A stretch of DNA of 64,000 nucleotides from Neurospora tetrasperma FGSC 2508 (lineage: Eukaryota > Ascomycota > Sordariomycetes > Sordariales > Sordariaceae). The stretch lies in NCBI RefSeq assembly GCF_000213175.1, contig NW_009799100.1, positions 2,735,952 to 2,799,951 on the forward strand. The letters are read 5' to 3'. The notes under the pieces were generated by a model. The model did not search any database and was not told the origin of the DNA. It saw only the letters and a list, made by a program, of their open reading frames with translations. The position numbers and the translations under genes were made by a program. Each line of letters starts with the position of its first letter. Position 1 is the stretch's first letter. Below, one piece after another: positions 46,794 through 56,623 of this stretch.

Positions 46794-48893
46794 TTATGCG
46801 CCCCAGGCAGCGGACCCATGTAAAGTTAGCCAAAGTCTGACAAACTCGCGATCCATATACTGTGCGTCTGAGATCCTGTCATCGATGTCCTTGGCCAATG
46901 ACTCCGCCTCCGGGTCGGCAATGCGAATGCACGCCTCAAGCGCCTTGAGCATAGCTGCCGTAACCCGCACAGGCGGCTGTTCATGCCACATTTCCTCCAC
47001 GCACCATCTCAGAGCGTCAGTGGCCATCCCCTGGTGATCCTCTGCTGCAATGCGCTCGTAAACCTTGGTGTACATGCGCTCGGTCCTGCGCTCGCAATAC
47101 CTGGGGAAGATGCGCCAGACGTTCCAGAACTTATTCCAGGCGCGGTGGTTGGCATACACGTCGAGCAACCTGATAATCTCGTCTTCGGTCGGACAGTCCA
47201 TCTGGGCCTCGCCAAGTAAGTCCTCAAACTGGGAGAGGAGTCGTCGCGCCTCGGGTGGGCGGGCGCGGGTCTGCAGGAGGGATTCGATCACAGCCACAAC
47301 CACGTCATACTCAATCACTTTTTCGCCGCGGGAAAACAGCATGTCGATTACATCCATCGAAAGGGAAGCCTGTTGGCGAACGCCCGCGTCAGTCGTCTCA
47401 GGTATGGCAAATATCATCCGGAGGAGGTCCACAAACTTTTCGCGCGAGACATTGGCTGCTCCCGAGAGCTTCATTTCCTGGATGAGGTCGCCTAGGCGGG
47501 CAAGATCGTGATCGGGATGCTGAAGGGCACGTGCAGCCTTTTCGAGCCAAAGGCGGGCCTCCCACGCCTGGGCGGAGGGCAATTTCTCGATGGCACGGTT
47601 GAACAGGCGCATAAAGGTGCTGGGGGAGCCGTCTTCGCAAAGGGATACTGCTGAAAGGGCCTGGTCCCTGGGAAGGCTGAAGAGGTAGTCCTGCATCTGG
47701 ATCAAAAGCTGAACCTTGGAATCGGTATCCTGGGCCAAAAGGTTGTCAATCGAAGACGGGCTAGCGTTGCTGTACTCCCATCCAGCCATTGCTGTAGCCA
47801 AGTCAGTCTGGGAAACGTCGACGGCCGTTGCGTGGTGTCGCGCCGAAGTAGAAAAGTACAAGCGATCAGGTCGCTTTCGGTTCCGTCCACTTGAACGAAT
47901 GGGTGACGGGGAGAAACTCTGTTCCGATACAGTGTCGGGTGAAGTGGTGAAAGAGGCCTCAGGAAGCTTCCCTGCGATCTTGTCCTGCCTCTCTAGACTG
48001 CGCCGCAAGATACCGCTCCAAAGCTTTTCTAAAGCCAACTCCTCCCTCCGCGTCTCCGTCATCAACTGCACAACAAGTGTGGTCCCGCTTTGGGGCACAC
48101 CAAAGCCGCTCGTCACGCCTTTCTCGTCCTTGAACTCCATTTCCATGTCCGACCATCCAAGAGTGCCAAGATTGACGCAAATCCAGCCGGTGGTGATGCC
48201 GTCGTCAGCACCGCTCGGAAGGCCCGTGGTACCGAGAAGCTTCGCCTTGCGAGCCTTGCGCCTCAGCTTGGTCTTCAACTCATTCCTTCCCAGCAAGCCA
48301 TCAGCCTTGGCCGTGACTCCACGGTTGCGCAGCCAGCGTACCAGGCGGTCGGCAGAGACGTGCAAGTGACGCTCACTGCGGGCAGTGCCAAAGAGCATCA
48401 GCACTTCGGGCCCCAGAGCAGGTGGCGGGTCGATTTCGCGTAGATCGAGAAGCTTTAGGTCGTCCATGCCCAGCTCATCGGATACAAACTTGACCAAGGG
48501 CTCCATCAGCTTGGGAGAGCCTTCGGGAATGTCTGGCAGCGGCGGCGGCTCGTGTACCAGGGTGGGGTGTGTGGGAGCGTCGACTTGGAGATACCAAGGC
48601 ACGTCAGCGCCGCCTTCATTGTTCGTCTCTGTGCTGGCCTCTGCTTGGGCATCCTCGGTCTTGTTCGGCTGCTCTTGAGCGGCAGGCTCTGCGTGTTCTT
48701 CGCTAGACGGGCTGGCCAGTAGTCGAGGGGAAGGTCGAAAGGTTGAGTACGGGGCGGTTGGGGATAGAACGCGGGTCCGAGCTACTGGAAGAGGAGCTCT
48801 GGGAGTCGCGAAGCTGCTGACGAAGAGCCGCAAAGCCGAAAACCTGCAGGCTGAGCAGGCTGAAGCTCTGAGAACAGCGGGAGTCGCGCTCAT
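46794..48893 (-). CDS. atp25: ATP synthase assembly and mRNA stability factor Atp25
   Basis: A single exon encodes 699 residues from ATG 48893. The N-terminus is Arg/Ser/Ala-rich with almost no acidic residues for about 65 residues, a clear mitochondrial presequence. The conserved N-domain, related to ribosome silencing factor RsfS, spans about residues 115-265 and includes [35 protein letters not shown] and [12 protein letters not shown]. The C-terminal half is the helical Atp25 M-domain. In yeast the precursor is cleaved: the C-half stabilises the mitochondrial OLI1 (Atp9) mRNA and the N-half aids Atp9 ring assembly. In Neurospora functional Atp9 is known to be nuclear-encoded, so the C-half's target is unclear. 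The gene is divergent from cyt-5. Confidence 0.93.
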   Translation of the reverse strand: MSATPAVLRASACSACRFSALRLFVSSFATPRAPLPVARTRVLSPTAPYSTFRPSPRLLASPSSEEHAEPAAQEQPNKTEDAQAEASTETNNEGGADVPWYLQVDAPTHPTLVHEPPPLPDIPEGSPKLMEPLVKFVSDELGMDDLKLLDLREIDPPPALGPEVLMLFGTARSERHLHVSADRLVRWLRNRGVTAKADGLLGRNELKTKLRRKARKAKLLGTTGLPSGADDGITTGWICVNLGTLGWSDMEMEFKDEKGVTSGFGVPQSGTTLVVQLMTETRREELALEKLWSGILRRSLERQDKIAGKLPEASFTTSPDTVSEQSFSPSPIRSSGRNRKRPDRLYFSTSARHHATAVDVSQTDLATAMAGWEYSNASPSSIDNLLAQDTDSKVQLLIQMQDYLFSLPRDQALSAVSLCEDGSPSTFMRLFNRAIEKLPSAQAWEARLWLEKAARALQHPDHDLARLGDLIQEMKLSGAANVSREKFVDLLRMIFAIPETTDAGVRQQASLSMDVIDMLFSRGEKVIEYDVVVAVIESLLQTRARPPEARRLLSQFEDLLGEAQMDCPTEDEIIRLLDVYANHRAWNKFWNVWRIFPRYCERRTERMYTKVYERIAAEDHQGMATDALRWCVEEMWHEQPPVRVTAAMLKALEACIRIADPEAESLAKDIDDRISDAQYMDREFVRLWLTLHGSAAWGA

Positions 48894-50114
48894 GGTTGCT
48901 AGTAATTGCGTGGGGTGGCCGTCGAGTGTTACGGACGCAGATTACGAATCGGGAATCTCTCTCAGATCTTTTTCGGAGCTGTCGTGTGATGGTTTGGTCG
49001 AGAGAGAAGTCGTCGCGAGTTGATCTGGACTGGGCCCGAAGTATTCGAGCTCAAACAAGGCGTATGTATACTTGGAGGTATGTAGTGTACCAACTGATAA
49101 CGGACGTAGTTGTACACTCCCAGGTCTGTAGTGGATAGAGATAGGTACCACTCGACTCGACTACAGTGCCGTCAGTGTGGGATGGAAGTTCCAATGGATC
49201 AAGCAGTGTTCTGGCCGCCCAGACTGGGTGGAGACCGTGCTCTCTTCCTCGTCTTCGTGCTTCAGTTCTGAGCTCATGATGTCCAATTGGCGCAACGCTC
49301 AGGGTCGAGGCGGAAGAGGTGGGTCTGATGGCGGGGTGGACCGTCGGCCGTGTGAGTGAAAAGTCAGATGGACCAATCAGCATGACGCGTGATTCAGATT
49401 GAATTTTCCTCCAAGGCCATTGTTAAGCAGATGCACAGACCAAGATCCAGGATGGGTGGGGCATGATGGGACGACCTTCCACTTACCACTTGTAGTGTAG
49501 ACACGCCAAGAGAAGGTGGCCATCGGCTTCGGTGGCTCGGGCTGTATCAAAAAATTTGGGGAGGGTCCCATCACAAATCCCATCGCGCCGCAGCTTATCA
49601 ACCTCTCGAGGTATCTTCCATTTACCACCAGACCACCCGAGTCTGCCACTTCCTGCACTGCACACCTCACCTCACCTCACCTCACCTCACCTGCACTTCC
49701 AGACAGAGAAGGAAGCGGAAGCAAGGAAGATCAGTCCAGTCGGCAAAAAAACAGCACATACACGGCCGGTTGTTTCCTCGCAACGAGCTTCTTCCATCAT
49801 CCCGTCTTGTTTACACGGCATTTCGAGCGGAGAAACATCACCACCACCATCGCCGCCATCACCACCCACTGCAATCGCATTCATTTGTCGCATTGCACTG
49901 CTGGGTCGTGTTGTTTCCTCCCCTCTTGTACAATATTCGATAGTCTTTGCTCAAACGACTTGCACTACTTCCTATCCCCATCTTTCTTGTTCAATGTGTT
50001 ATTAATCCCGATTTGACCATCTATCTACATCGCCCTCAACACACCCTCCCGCTCGCTCTGCTGAGCCCTGTCTCACTATCTCGACACCCTCGATACCCTC
50101 GACATCTTTATAAG
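48894..50114. promoter_or_regulatory. shared divergent promoter region of atp25 and cyt-5
   Basis: About 1.2 kb separates the two start codons. An ACCTC tandem repeat lies at 49664-49692, followed by a CT- and ACC-rich leader toward cyt-5. A four-codon upstream frame (ATG TGT TAT TAA, 49994-50005) precedes the cyt-5 start by about 110 bp. No other gene is seen. Confidence 0.5.
49664..49692. repeat. ACCTC pentanucleotide tandem repeat
   Basis: Nearly six copies of ACCTC run uninterrupted in the atp25/cyt-5 intergenic region, just before the CT-rich cyt-5 leader. Confidence 0.9.
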
Positions 50115-53100
50115 ATGCTTCCCCGAACGGCTTCGGCCACCCGAACCCCCCACCTCAACCGCCTCGTCTCGGCCGGCTCCCGCAGAGTCCTCCCCAGATG
50201 CCCGTCTTCTCTGGGTACTCGGGGCTCGCTGGCTGCGACCCCTAGGCTGTTGTCCACCATCACTACCCAGCAACCGAGCCCACTCAAGAGACAGCCCGCA
50301 CCACGGGCGACCGTTGGCTTCGAGCGCCATCTCGCCACTGTATTAGACGAACCCGCCCAGACTGCGACAACGCCCCTATACGAACTGCGATCCTTCTCGC
50401 CGCAGGCCCCTTTGACTGTTCGGGATCATACCAAGGTCTATGCAAAGCAGCGCGTGAACTACCATGGCATTCCCGGAGACGTCAACGAGATGTTCTTGGT
50501 TTTCGAGGCCTGTCTTCAAGTTGGACGTCTTGAGCGAGCTGCTCAGGTTCTCAAGCGGCTTGCCAACCTGGACGTTGTGCCACCAGCCGACTATTTGGAT
50601 CTCTTCAACCAGTATCTCGATGCCAAGGTTTCTCAGCTCCTGCAAGAGCCTGATGTAGACAAGGCCGATGACATTCACAAGGCCTTTGAGACTATGGTTA
50701 GCGACGGCAGAGAGCTTCCTGTTGGTGGTGAGACCGTTGCCTTGCTTCTCAAGGCATCTCTCACCTCCACGGATCCAGAGACAATGCAGCGTTACGTTAC
50801 AAGATATCTCAGCCTGCTTCCCACACAAACCGCCCTCGAGACTGTCTTCAACACCGAAATCTTGACATACGAGGAATTAACAAAGGTTGCTGAGCTCTGC
50901 CCCAAGTACAATATGCCCGACAACGTGGATCCCGATACCTTTGCGCAGCAACAGCAGCAACAGCAGCAGCAACAGGAGCAACAACAGCAACAGGACACAT
51001 CTATCGACCAATCGGAGGTTTCAATCGAGCCCTTGCTCACTTCAAGCGAACCTTCTGCAATCCCCCAAGTTCTTGGTACTCCCCAAAAGGGTTTCGGTCT
51101 GCAGTTCGTCAAGCGAACAGTCAGCATGTTCAAGGACATACCGGATGGTTTCGACATCTCGACATTGCCTATTTCCCAGCAGAGGGAGATCCAGTCCAAG
51201 TTGGAAAAGGACTGCGTTGACGCATCCTTGGCACGCTGGCGAGAGGAGAACGAGTCGCTTCAAAAAATGGGCCTAAATACATCCCTCGATACTCCATCAC
51301 TCAATTCGAGGCTCTACCAGTGGCAGAAAGATCTTGAAACTCGTCTGCGCACGATGCTTGTGGAGGTGGAAAAGTCTGAGATGGTGAGCAAGAAAAACAA
51401 GGATGACCTGGACCGCTGCATTTACGGCCCCTTTATAAGGCAATCCAACCCTGAGCGCCTGGCTGCGGTCACCATCATCAGTACACTCAGCTCGCTCGCC
51501 ATGGGCGGTGCCCACAAGGGCTCCACGATCGCATCTCTCATCACTCACATCGCCAAATTCGCCGAGGAGGACATCAGGGTACAAAAGGCTGAAGCCCTGA
51601 TCAGCAAGCACAACCTCCGAAAGGCCAAGTCCAAACAGCACAACCCCCGCTCGGTTTTGCGATTCAAGAACTCGACTGCTTCTGCTGGCTCCAGTGATAT
51701 GGCCGACTCGAACAACGTCGCCGTTGAGATGGACGACGAGGCCTGGACGACTACGATTCGCACAAAGGTCGGCGCCGCTCTTTTGTCCGCCCTTCTTGAC
51801 ACGGCAAAGATCACGCTTGTCCGCGAGGATCCTGTGACCAAAACCCTTATCACGCAGAACCAGCCCGCTTTCTCCCACGTTATGCAACTAAGGAAAGGCA
51901 AGAAGATCGGAACCATCATTCCCAACAAGGCCGTCGTCGAGCTATTGGTTCGGGAACCCGTGCCGGACTTTCTTGCTCGCCATCTTCCCATGGTCACCCC
52001 GCCGGATCCCTGGGTATCCTTTGAGAAGGGTGCCTATCTCGAGACCAAGACACCTGTACTTCGGTTGAAGAACGGTGAGAGGGAGCAGAGACTCTACACC
52101 GAGGCTGCAATTGCTCGCGGTGATATGGATCAGGTCTTCAAAGGCCTCGATGTCTTGGGCAAGACAGGTTGGAAGATCAATTCTCCAGTCTTCAAGGTCA
52201 TGCTGGACGTCTGGAATTCGGGCAAGAAGGTCGCAAACATCCCTCCTCTTGACCCCATCTTTGACCTACCCCCCGAGCCGGCATCCACCGAAGACCCGAC
52301 CGTCAAGCGTGCGTGGCTCAAGGAGATCAAGGTCATCGAAAACGAGAGATCGGGTTTGCATTCGCAGCGATGCTTCATGAACTTCCAGCTTGAGATCGCC
52401 AGGGCATACCGAGATCAGACATTCTACTTCCCACACAATGTTGATTTCCGTGGACGTGCCTATCCTATTCCCCCTTATCTGAATCATATGGGGGCTGACC
52501 ATGTCCGTGGCTTGATGCTTTTCGCCAAGGGTAAGCCTTTGGGAGAGAGCGGCTTGCGTTGGCTCAAGGTTCACCTGGCCAACGTTTACGGCTTCGACAA
52601 GGCTAGTCTGCAGGAACGTCAAGACTTTGCCGATGAAAATATCGAGAACATTCGTGACTCGGTAATTAACCCGTTGAACGGAAACCAGTGGTGGTTGCAG
52701 GCCGAGGACCCATGGCAATGTCTTGCTACGTGCTTTGAGCTCGCGGCAGCACTTGAATTGGAGGATCCCACACAATATGTATCCCATCTCCCGATACACC
52801 AAGACGGAACCTGCAACGGACTGCAGCATTACGCCGCTCTCGGTGGTGATACGTGGGGTGCACAGCAAGTCAACCTGGTTCCCGGAGACCGTCCTGCCGA
52901 TGTGTACTCGGCTGTTGCCAAGCTGGTCATTAAAGGTATTGAGGACGATCTTGCCAAGGATAATGAGTTTGCCAAGGCCATGCATGGGAAGATCACACGC
53001 AAGGTGGTGAAGCAAACGGTCATGACCAATGTATACGGCGTGACATATGTTGGCGCAAAGAAACAGGTCCTAAAGCAAATCGAGGCGGCATACCCAAACA

Positions 53101-54365
53101 TCACGGCTGAGTCGGGCATCGAAGCCGCTCTCCTAGCCTCGTATGTGACACAGCATATTTTCAGGGCAATGTCCACCATGTTCAAGGGCGCTCACGACAT
53201 CCAGAACTGGCTTGGAGAGATTGGTGGACGTGTCTGCCGCGCCTTGACGCCCGAGCAGCTGGATGAGTTTGAGAGGTCAGAACGGTCTCCTCATGGAGAT
53301 GGCACAGCAAGCGGTGAGAATATAACGCTCGCCGGGAACCCCAGAAAGTCCTCTGCCCACAAGAATGACGAGATCCTCAACAATTTCCAGTCAACCATCA
53401 TCTGGACAACACCCTTGCGGATGCCGGTCGTTCAGCCATACAGGAAGCACGGGACCAAGACTGTCTCGACCTGCATGCAGGATCTTGTCATGACGATCCC
53501 AGAGAGGTCCGATCCCGTCAACAGGAGGAAACAGCTACAGGCTTTCCCGCCCAACTTCATTCACTCGCTTGATGCCAGTCACATGATTCTGTCAGCGCTA
53601 CACTGCGACGAACTGGGACTTACCTTTGCCGCTGTCCATGACTCGTTCTGGACTCATGCTTCTGATGTAGACTCCATGAATGCCGTCCTTCGTGATGCTT
53701 TCATTCGTATCCACAGTGAGGATGTCATTGGCCGGTTAGCTGCCGAGTTCCAGGCTCGGTACAAGAACTCGCTTTACCTCGCAAAGATTGAGACGGGCAC
53801 AAAGGTGGCCCAGGAGATCCAGCGGTGGCGCGTCAGGAATAAGCTCGGCCCTAGGAAGGAGCTGCTTTTGGAGAAGGAACGCCAAGAGCTTCTTCGCTCA
53901 TCAAACCCCGAAGACGTCGAGAGGGGCAAGAAGATAATCTCGCCGGCCAGTCTCTACGAACTGTATTCCAGCGCTGAGGATCTCACCGTCCCCGAGGACC
54001 TGAAAGAGGTTACTATTGGCAACCTCGCGGGTGTTGAAGAGAAGAAGGTTCGCAGAGGACGGGAAATGGATGAGGAGGGACAAGTAGATGGCAGTGAGGA
54101 GGCCGTCGAGCACGAGGATGGGATGCACGAAGATGAGATGCTGGCCGACGAGCCTAGGGACATGGACGGCGGTTCGGGGCTTGACGAACTGAGGAACACC
54201 AACCACTTCGCCCTCTCACAAAAGCGCGCCAAGGCCTCGATCGCATCTGGTGGCAAGCAGAAGCACTATCTTGACATCTGGCTTCCATTGGTCTTCCCAC
54301 CAATTCCGGAGAAGGGTGACTTCGATGTCCGGTCTTTGAAAGACAGCACGTACTTCTTCTCCTAA
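50115..54365 (+). CDS. cyt-5: mitochondrial DNA-directed RNA polymerase CYT-5 (Rpo41 type)
   Basis: One exon of 1416 residues from ATG 50115, near the length I recall for N. crassa CYT-5 (about 1420). The first 30 residues (MLPRTASATRTPHLNRL and after) are Arg/Ser-rich without acids, a mitochondrial targeting signal. The phage-type polymerase core shows HNVDFRGRAYPIPPYLNHMG, the palm motif HQDGTCNGLQHYAALG with the first catalytic Asp, the O-helix segment VVKQTVMTNVYGVTYVG, and VHDSFWTHASD with the second catalytic Asp near residue 1175. The product transcribes the mitochondrial genome. A glutamine tract (10 Q, E, 5 Q) lies at residues 278-293. A long acidic insertion (about 1300-1370) precedes the final WLPLVFPPIPEKGDFDVRSL and YFFS end. 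The frame is open upstream of 50115 but without ATG. Confidence 0.97.
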   Translation: MLPRTASATRTPHLNRLVSAGSRRVLPRCPSSLGTRGSLAATPRLLSTITTQQPSPLKRQPAPRATVGFERHLATVLDEPAQTATTPLYELRSFSPQAPLTVRDHTKVYAKQRVNYHGIPGDVNEMFLVFEACLQVGRLERAAQVLKRLANLDVVPPADYLDLFNQYLDAKVSQLLQEPDVDKADDIHKAFETMVSDGRELPVGGETVALLLKASLTSTDPETMQRYVTRYLSLLPTQTALETVFNTEILTYEELTKVAELCPKYNMPDNVDPDTFAQQQQQQQQQQEQQQQQDTSIDQSEVSIEPLLTSSEPSAIPQVLGTPQKGFGLQFVKRTVSMFKDIPDGFDISTLPISQQREIQSKLEKDCVDASLARWREENESLQKMGLNTSLDTPSLNSRLYQWQKDLETRLRTMLVEVEKSEMVSKKNKDDLDRCIYGPFIRQSNPERLAAVTIISTLSSLAMGGAHKGSTIASLITHIAKFAEEDIRVQKAEALISKHNLRKAKSKQHNPRSVLRFKNSTASAGSSDMADSNNVAVEMDDEAWTTTIRTKVGAALLSALLDTAKITLVREDPVTKTLITQNQPAFSHVMQLRKGKKIGTIIPNKAVVELLVREPVPDFLARHLPMVTPPDPWVSFEKGAYLETKTPVLRLKNGEREQRLYTEAAIARGDMDQVFKGLDVLGKTGWKINSPVFKVMLDVWNSGKKVANIPPLDPIFDLPPEPASTEDPTVKRAWLKEIKVIENERSGLHSQRCFMNFQLEIARAYRDQTFYFPHNVDFRGRAYPIPPYLNHMGADHVRGLMLFAKGKPLGESGLRWLKVHLANVYGFDKASLQERQDFADENIENIRDSVINPLNGNQWWLQAEDPWQCLATCFELAAALELEDPTQYVSHLPIHQDGTCNGLQHYAALGGDTWGAQQVNLVPGDRPADVYSAVAKLVIKGIEDDLAKDNEFAKAMHGKITRKVVKQTVMTNVYGVTYVGAKKQVLKQIEAAYPNITAESGIEAALLASYVTQHIFRAMSTMFKGAHDIQNWLGEIGGRVCRALTPEQLDEFERSERSPHGDGTASGENITLAGNPRKSSAHKNDEILNNFQSTIIWTTPLRMPVVQPYRKHGTKTVSTCMQDLVMTIPERSDPVNRRKQLQAFPPNFIHSLDASHMILSALHCDELGLTFAAVHDSFWTHASDVDSMNAVLRDAFIRIHSEDVIGRLAAEFQARYKNSLYLAKIETGTKVAQEIQRWRVRNKLGPRKELLLEKERQELLRSSNPEDVERGKKIISPASLYELYSSAEDLTVPEDLKEVTIGNLAGVEEKKVRRGREMDEEGQVDGSEEAVEHEDGMHEDEMLADEPRDMDGGSGLDELRNTNHFALSQKRAKASIASGGKQKHYLDIWLPLVFPPIPEKGDFDVRSLKDSTYFFS
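50946..50993 (+). repeat. CAG/CAA repeat encoding polyglutamine in cyt-5
   Basis: Sixteen codons, fifteen CAG or CAA and one GAG, encode a Q-tract in the N-terminal extension. The mixed codons should limit slippage, but length may still vary between strains. Confidence 0.95.
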
Positions 54366-55363
54366 ACCTGAGGGTTGAAGTATTGCCTGTCTCCTATCAG
54401 TCCTTGTGTATATATATAGAGCGGAGGTCTTCGGAGCAAGGGAGGAAGATGTTCGATATCCAAAAGCGATCCATGGGCTGGCGTTCTGGAGTACCTTCTG
54501 TAAATAGATCTTGACGCATATGATGTTGGTGGCATTTTGGGCGTTGGCGAAGAGAAAATAAACTGGGCCGGATATGTAAAGGAGGATGGATACAGAGTGG
54601 TTGATGGGGGAAGTTGGCTTTTCGTGTAGATCACTATCGTTAACATTGATTGGTTTTCTGAGCATATCATAACAACTCTTCTCATGGTATCCGGATTATA
54701 TGATGCACACCGACTACGTATCTACGACTCGGGTATATGTATTTGGCATAGCAGTGGATCGATATCCAAATCACATCAATTCACAGTAATTTCCCCTTCA
54801 ACGCCCCTTACCACCTCCGCAACAAACCTCATCATCCTTGAAAACCTCCTCCCTCATTCTATTCCCACTGTCACTCCCATTCCCACTCCCTTCACAGCCC
54901 GTCGGCACCACGCACCCAGTAACACATGTCGGACACGACTTCGTCACCAACACCGTCGGCGTAGTCAGACAGCAAAGTACTTGGTGTCGAATTTGGCTGA
55001 ATTTTTGCATAGTGGAAGATTTACCTGTCGGTGATATTTTTTTGTGGACGCTATCGCGGAAGAAAGATATACATGTCATTGTTTACATTTCTGCATATCC
55101 CAGAACTTCAGGCTTGAAATGCTCAATCTCCACCTAGTTGATTAGCTGATCTCTCTGGCTCTCGGGAGCCCGTAGATGTCACAATGTTGGAGACAGTTTG
55201 TTATGTTAAGAGTGGAATGAGGTCCAAGTTTTCAGATGGCAAGGTGAAGGATTATAAAGGAAATATTATGCCTGGAACTTTCCATTCATTCATTCGATTC
55301 TCTCATCAAAAGCTATTTTTTTTTTTATTTTTTATTTTTTTTTAAATCGCCTCATAACAACTT
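54366..55363. other. convergent intergenic region
   Basis: The 3' flanks of cyt-5 and the Arc1-like gene. An AT/T-rich run lies near 55315-55345. A Cys-rich minus-strand frame at 54798-55079 lacks enough support to call. Confidence 0.5.
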
Positions 55364-56623
55364 TTACCTAACCTGGGCGCCAGCCAAGGTAGGAACAGTG
55401 CAGACACCACCGCTGGCGGTCACCAGCTTAGCAATGCCGCTCTTGCCCTCCAAATCCTTAACATCCTTGCACACATCGACATCGAAGGCCACCTCAAGGG
55501 CACCGGTGGTGGTGAAGCCGGGCTGGAAAGTTTCCCAGATCTTCTTCTTGGGGTTGAGCACCTTCTCGGGCTCGGCATTGAAGCCCTCAAAGTAGACTTT
55601 CTCGCCGGCCTTGGCGTCAGCGGGAGGGTTGACGAGCTCGACGGGGCCCTTGTGGTCGTCCTCGACGCCCTCCTGGGGCTTGGGCGAGGCAGCGAGCACC
55701 ATGGCGCACGACTTGATGCCGCGCATCTTGACGGGCTTGAGGTTGCAGACGACGACGACCTTGCGGCCCTGCATCTCCTCGAGAGGGACGAGCCCGTTGA
55801 GGCCGGAGCAAACGGTGCGGCACACCTGGCCCTCGTACTCGGCAGTATCCTCGGTACCGGGCGCATCGCCGACGGCAATGGTGGAGACGAAGAGCGAGTC
55901 GGCTTCGGGGTGCTTGATGGCCTTGAGGATGTGGCCGACGCGGAGGTCGATAAGACCGGGGGAGAGGGGCGCGGGGGGAGGAGGAGTGGCCTTGGGGCGG
56001 CGGTTCTCGTTGACCTTCTTCTCCTTCTTCTCCTTCTTGGGAGCGGCGGCGGCGGGGGCGGCGTCGGTGGCGGCCTGGACGACCTGGTCCTTGACCTCGA
56101 CGGCCTTCTCGACAACGGCGGCAACAGCCTCCTTGGTCCGGTCGACAACAGTGGCGGCAGCGCCCTGAACGGCAGAGGCGGCGCCCTGGGCGGCGGCGGC
56201 AGCAGCAGCGGCCTTCTCCTTCTTCAGGCGCTCCTTCTCAGCCTTGGCGTCGACGGGAGGCTTGACGTAGAGGATCTCGTCGGCATCAATGGCGATCTTG
56301 TCGGCGTCGGCAACGTTGAGGCCGAAGAGAGGGCTGTTCTGGACAAAGTCGACGAGGCGCACAATGTTGGGGCGGCCCTGCTGGCCGGTGCGCTCCTCGG
56401 GCGACCAAGCCTTGACGAGGGGTGCGACGGCCTCGTAGATGGCGATGTCAGCCTTGGAGGGCTTGGTGCCGAGGACGGTGGTGCGGGTCGCGAGGTCGGC
56501 GTTGAGGGCGTCCAGGACGGACTGCTTATCGTCCGAGGCCTTGATGGTGTCAGCCTTCTGGATCCATTGCTGGACCTCCTTCTCCTCGGCGGGAGTGTAC
56601 TTGTAGGTGTCGAGGGCGGCCAT
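55364..56623 (-). CDS. Arc1/AIMP1-like tRNA-binding cofactor (EMAPII domain)
   Basis: A single exon encodes 419 residues from ATG 56623. An N-terminal GST-C-like helical part (about 1-120, with YTPAEEKEVQQWIQKAD and KPSKADIAIYEAVAPLVKAW) is followed by a Lys/Ala-rich linker with long Ala runs and KKEKKEKK. The C-terminal OB-fold of the EMAPII/Trbp111 type begins with IDLRVGHILKAIKHPEADSL and includes CNLKPVKMRGIKSCAMVLAA. This is the yeast Arc1 plan, where the protein gathers methionyl- and glutamyl-tRNA synthetases and delivers tRNA to them. The basic linker adds RNA binding. No cytokine-type processing is implied. Third-position G/C bias is strong, which creates a long chance frame on the other strand. 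Confidence 0.92.
   Translation of the reverse strand: MAALDTYKYTPAEEKEVQQWIQKADTIKASDDKQSVLDALNADLATRTTVLGTKPSKADIAIYEAVAPLVKAWSPEERTGQQGRPNIVRLVDFVQNSPLFGLNVADADKIAIDADEILYVKPPVDAKAEKERLKKEKAAAAAAAAQGAASAVQGAAATVVDRTKEAVAAVVEKAVEVKDQVVQAATDAAPAAAAPKKEKKEKKVNENRRPKATPPPPAPLSPGLIDLRVGHILKAIKHPEADSLFVSTIAVGDAPGTEDTAEYEGQVCRTVCSGLNGLVPLEEMQGRKVVVVCNLKPVKMRGIKSCAMVLAASPKPQEGVEDDHKGPVELVNPPADAKAGEKVYFEGFNAEPEKVLNPKKKIWETFQPGFTTTGALEVAFDVDVCKDVKDLEGKSGIAKLVTASGGVCTVPTLAGAQVR

Noticed and set aside
54798-55079. Minus-strand Cys-rich frame ending in CCGGGKGR, possibly a secreted protein exon
   Set aside because: No signal peptide, no convincing start and weak splice signals; only one short frame.
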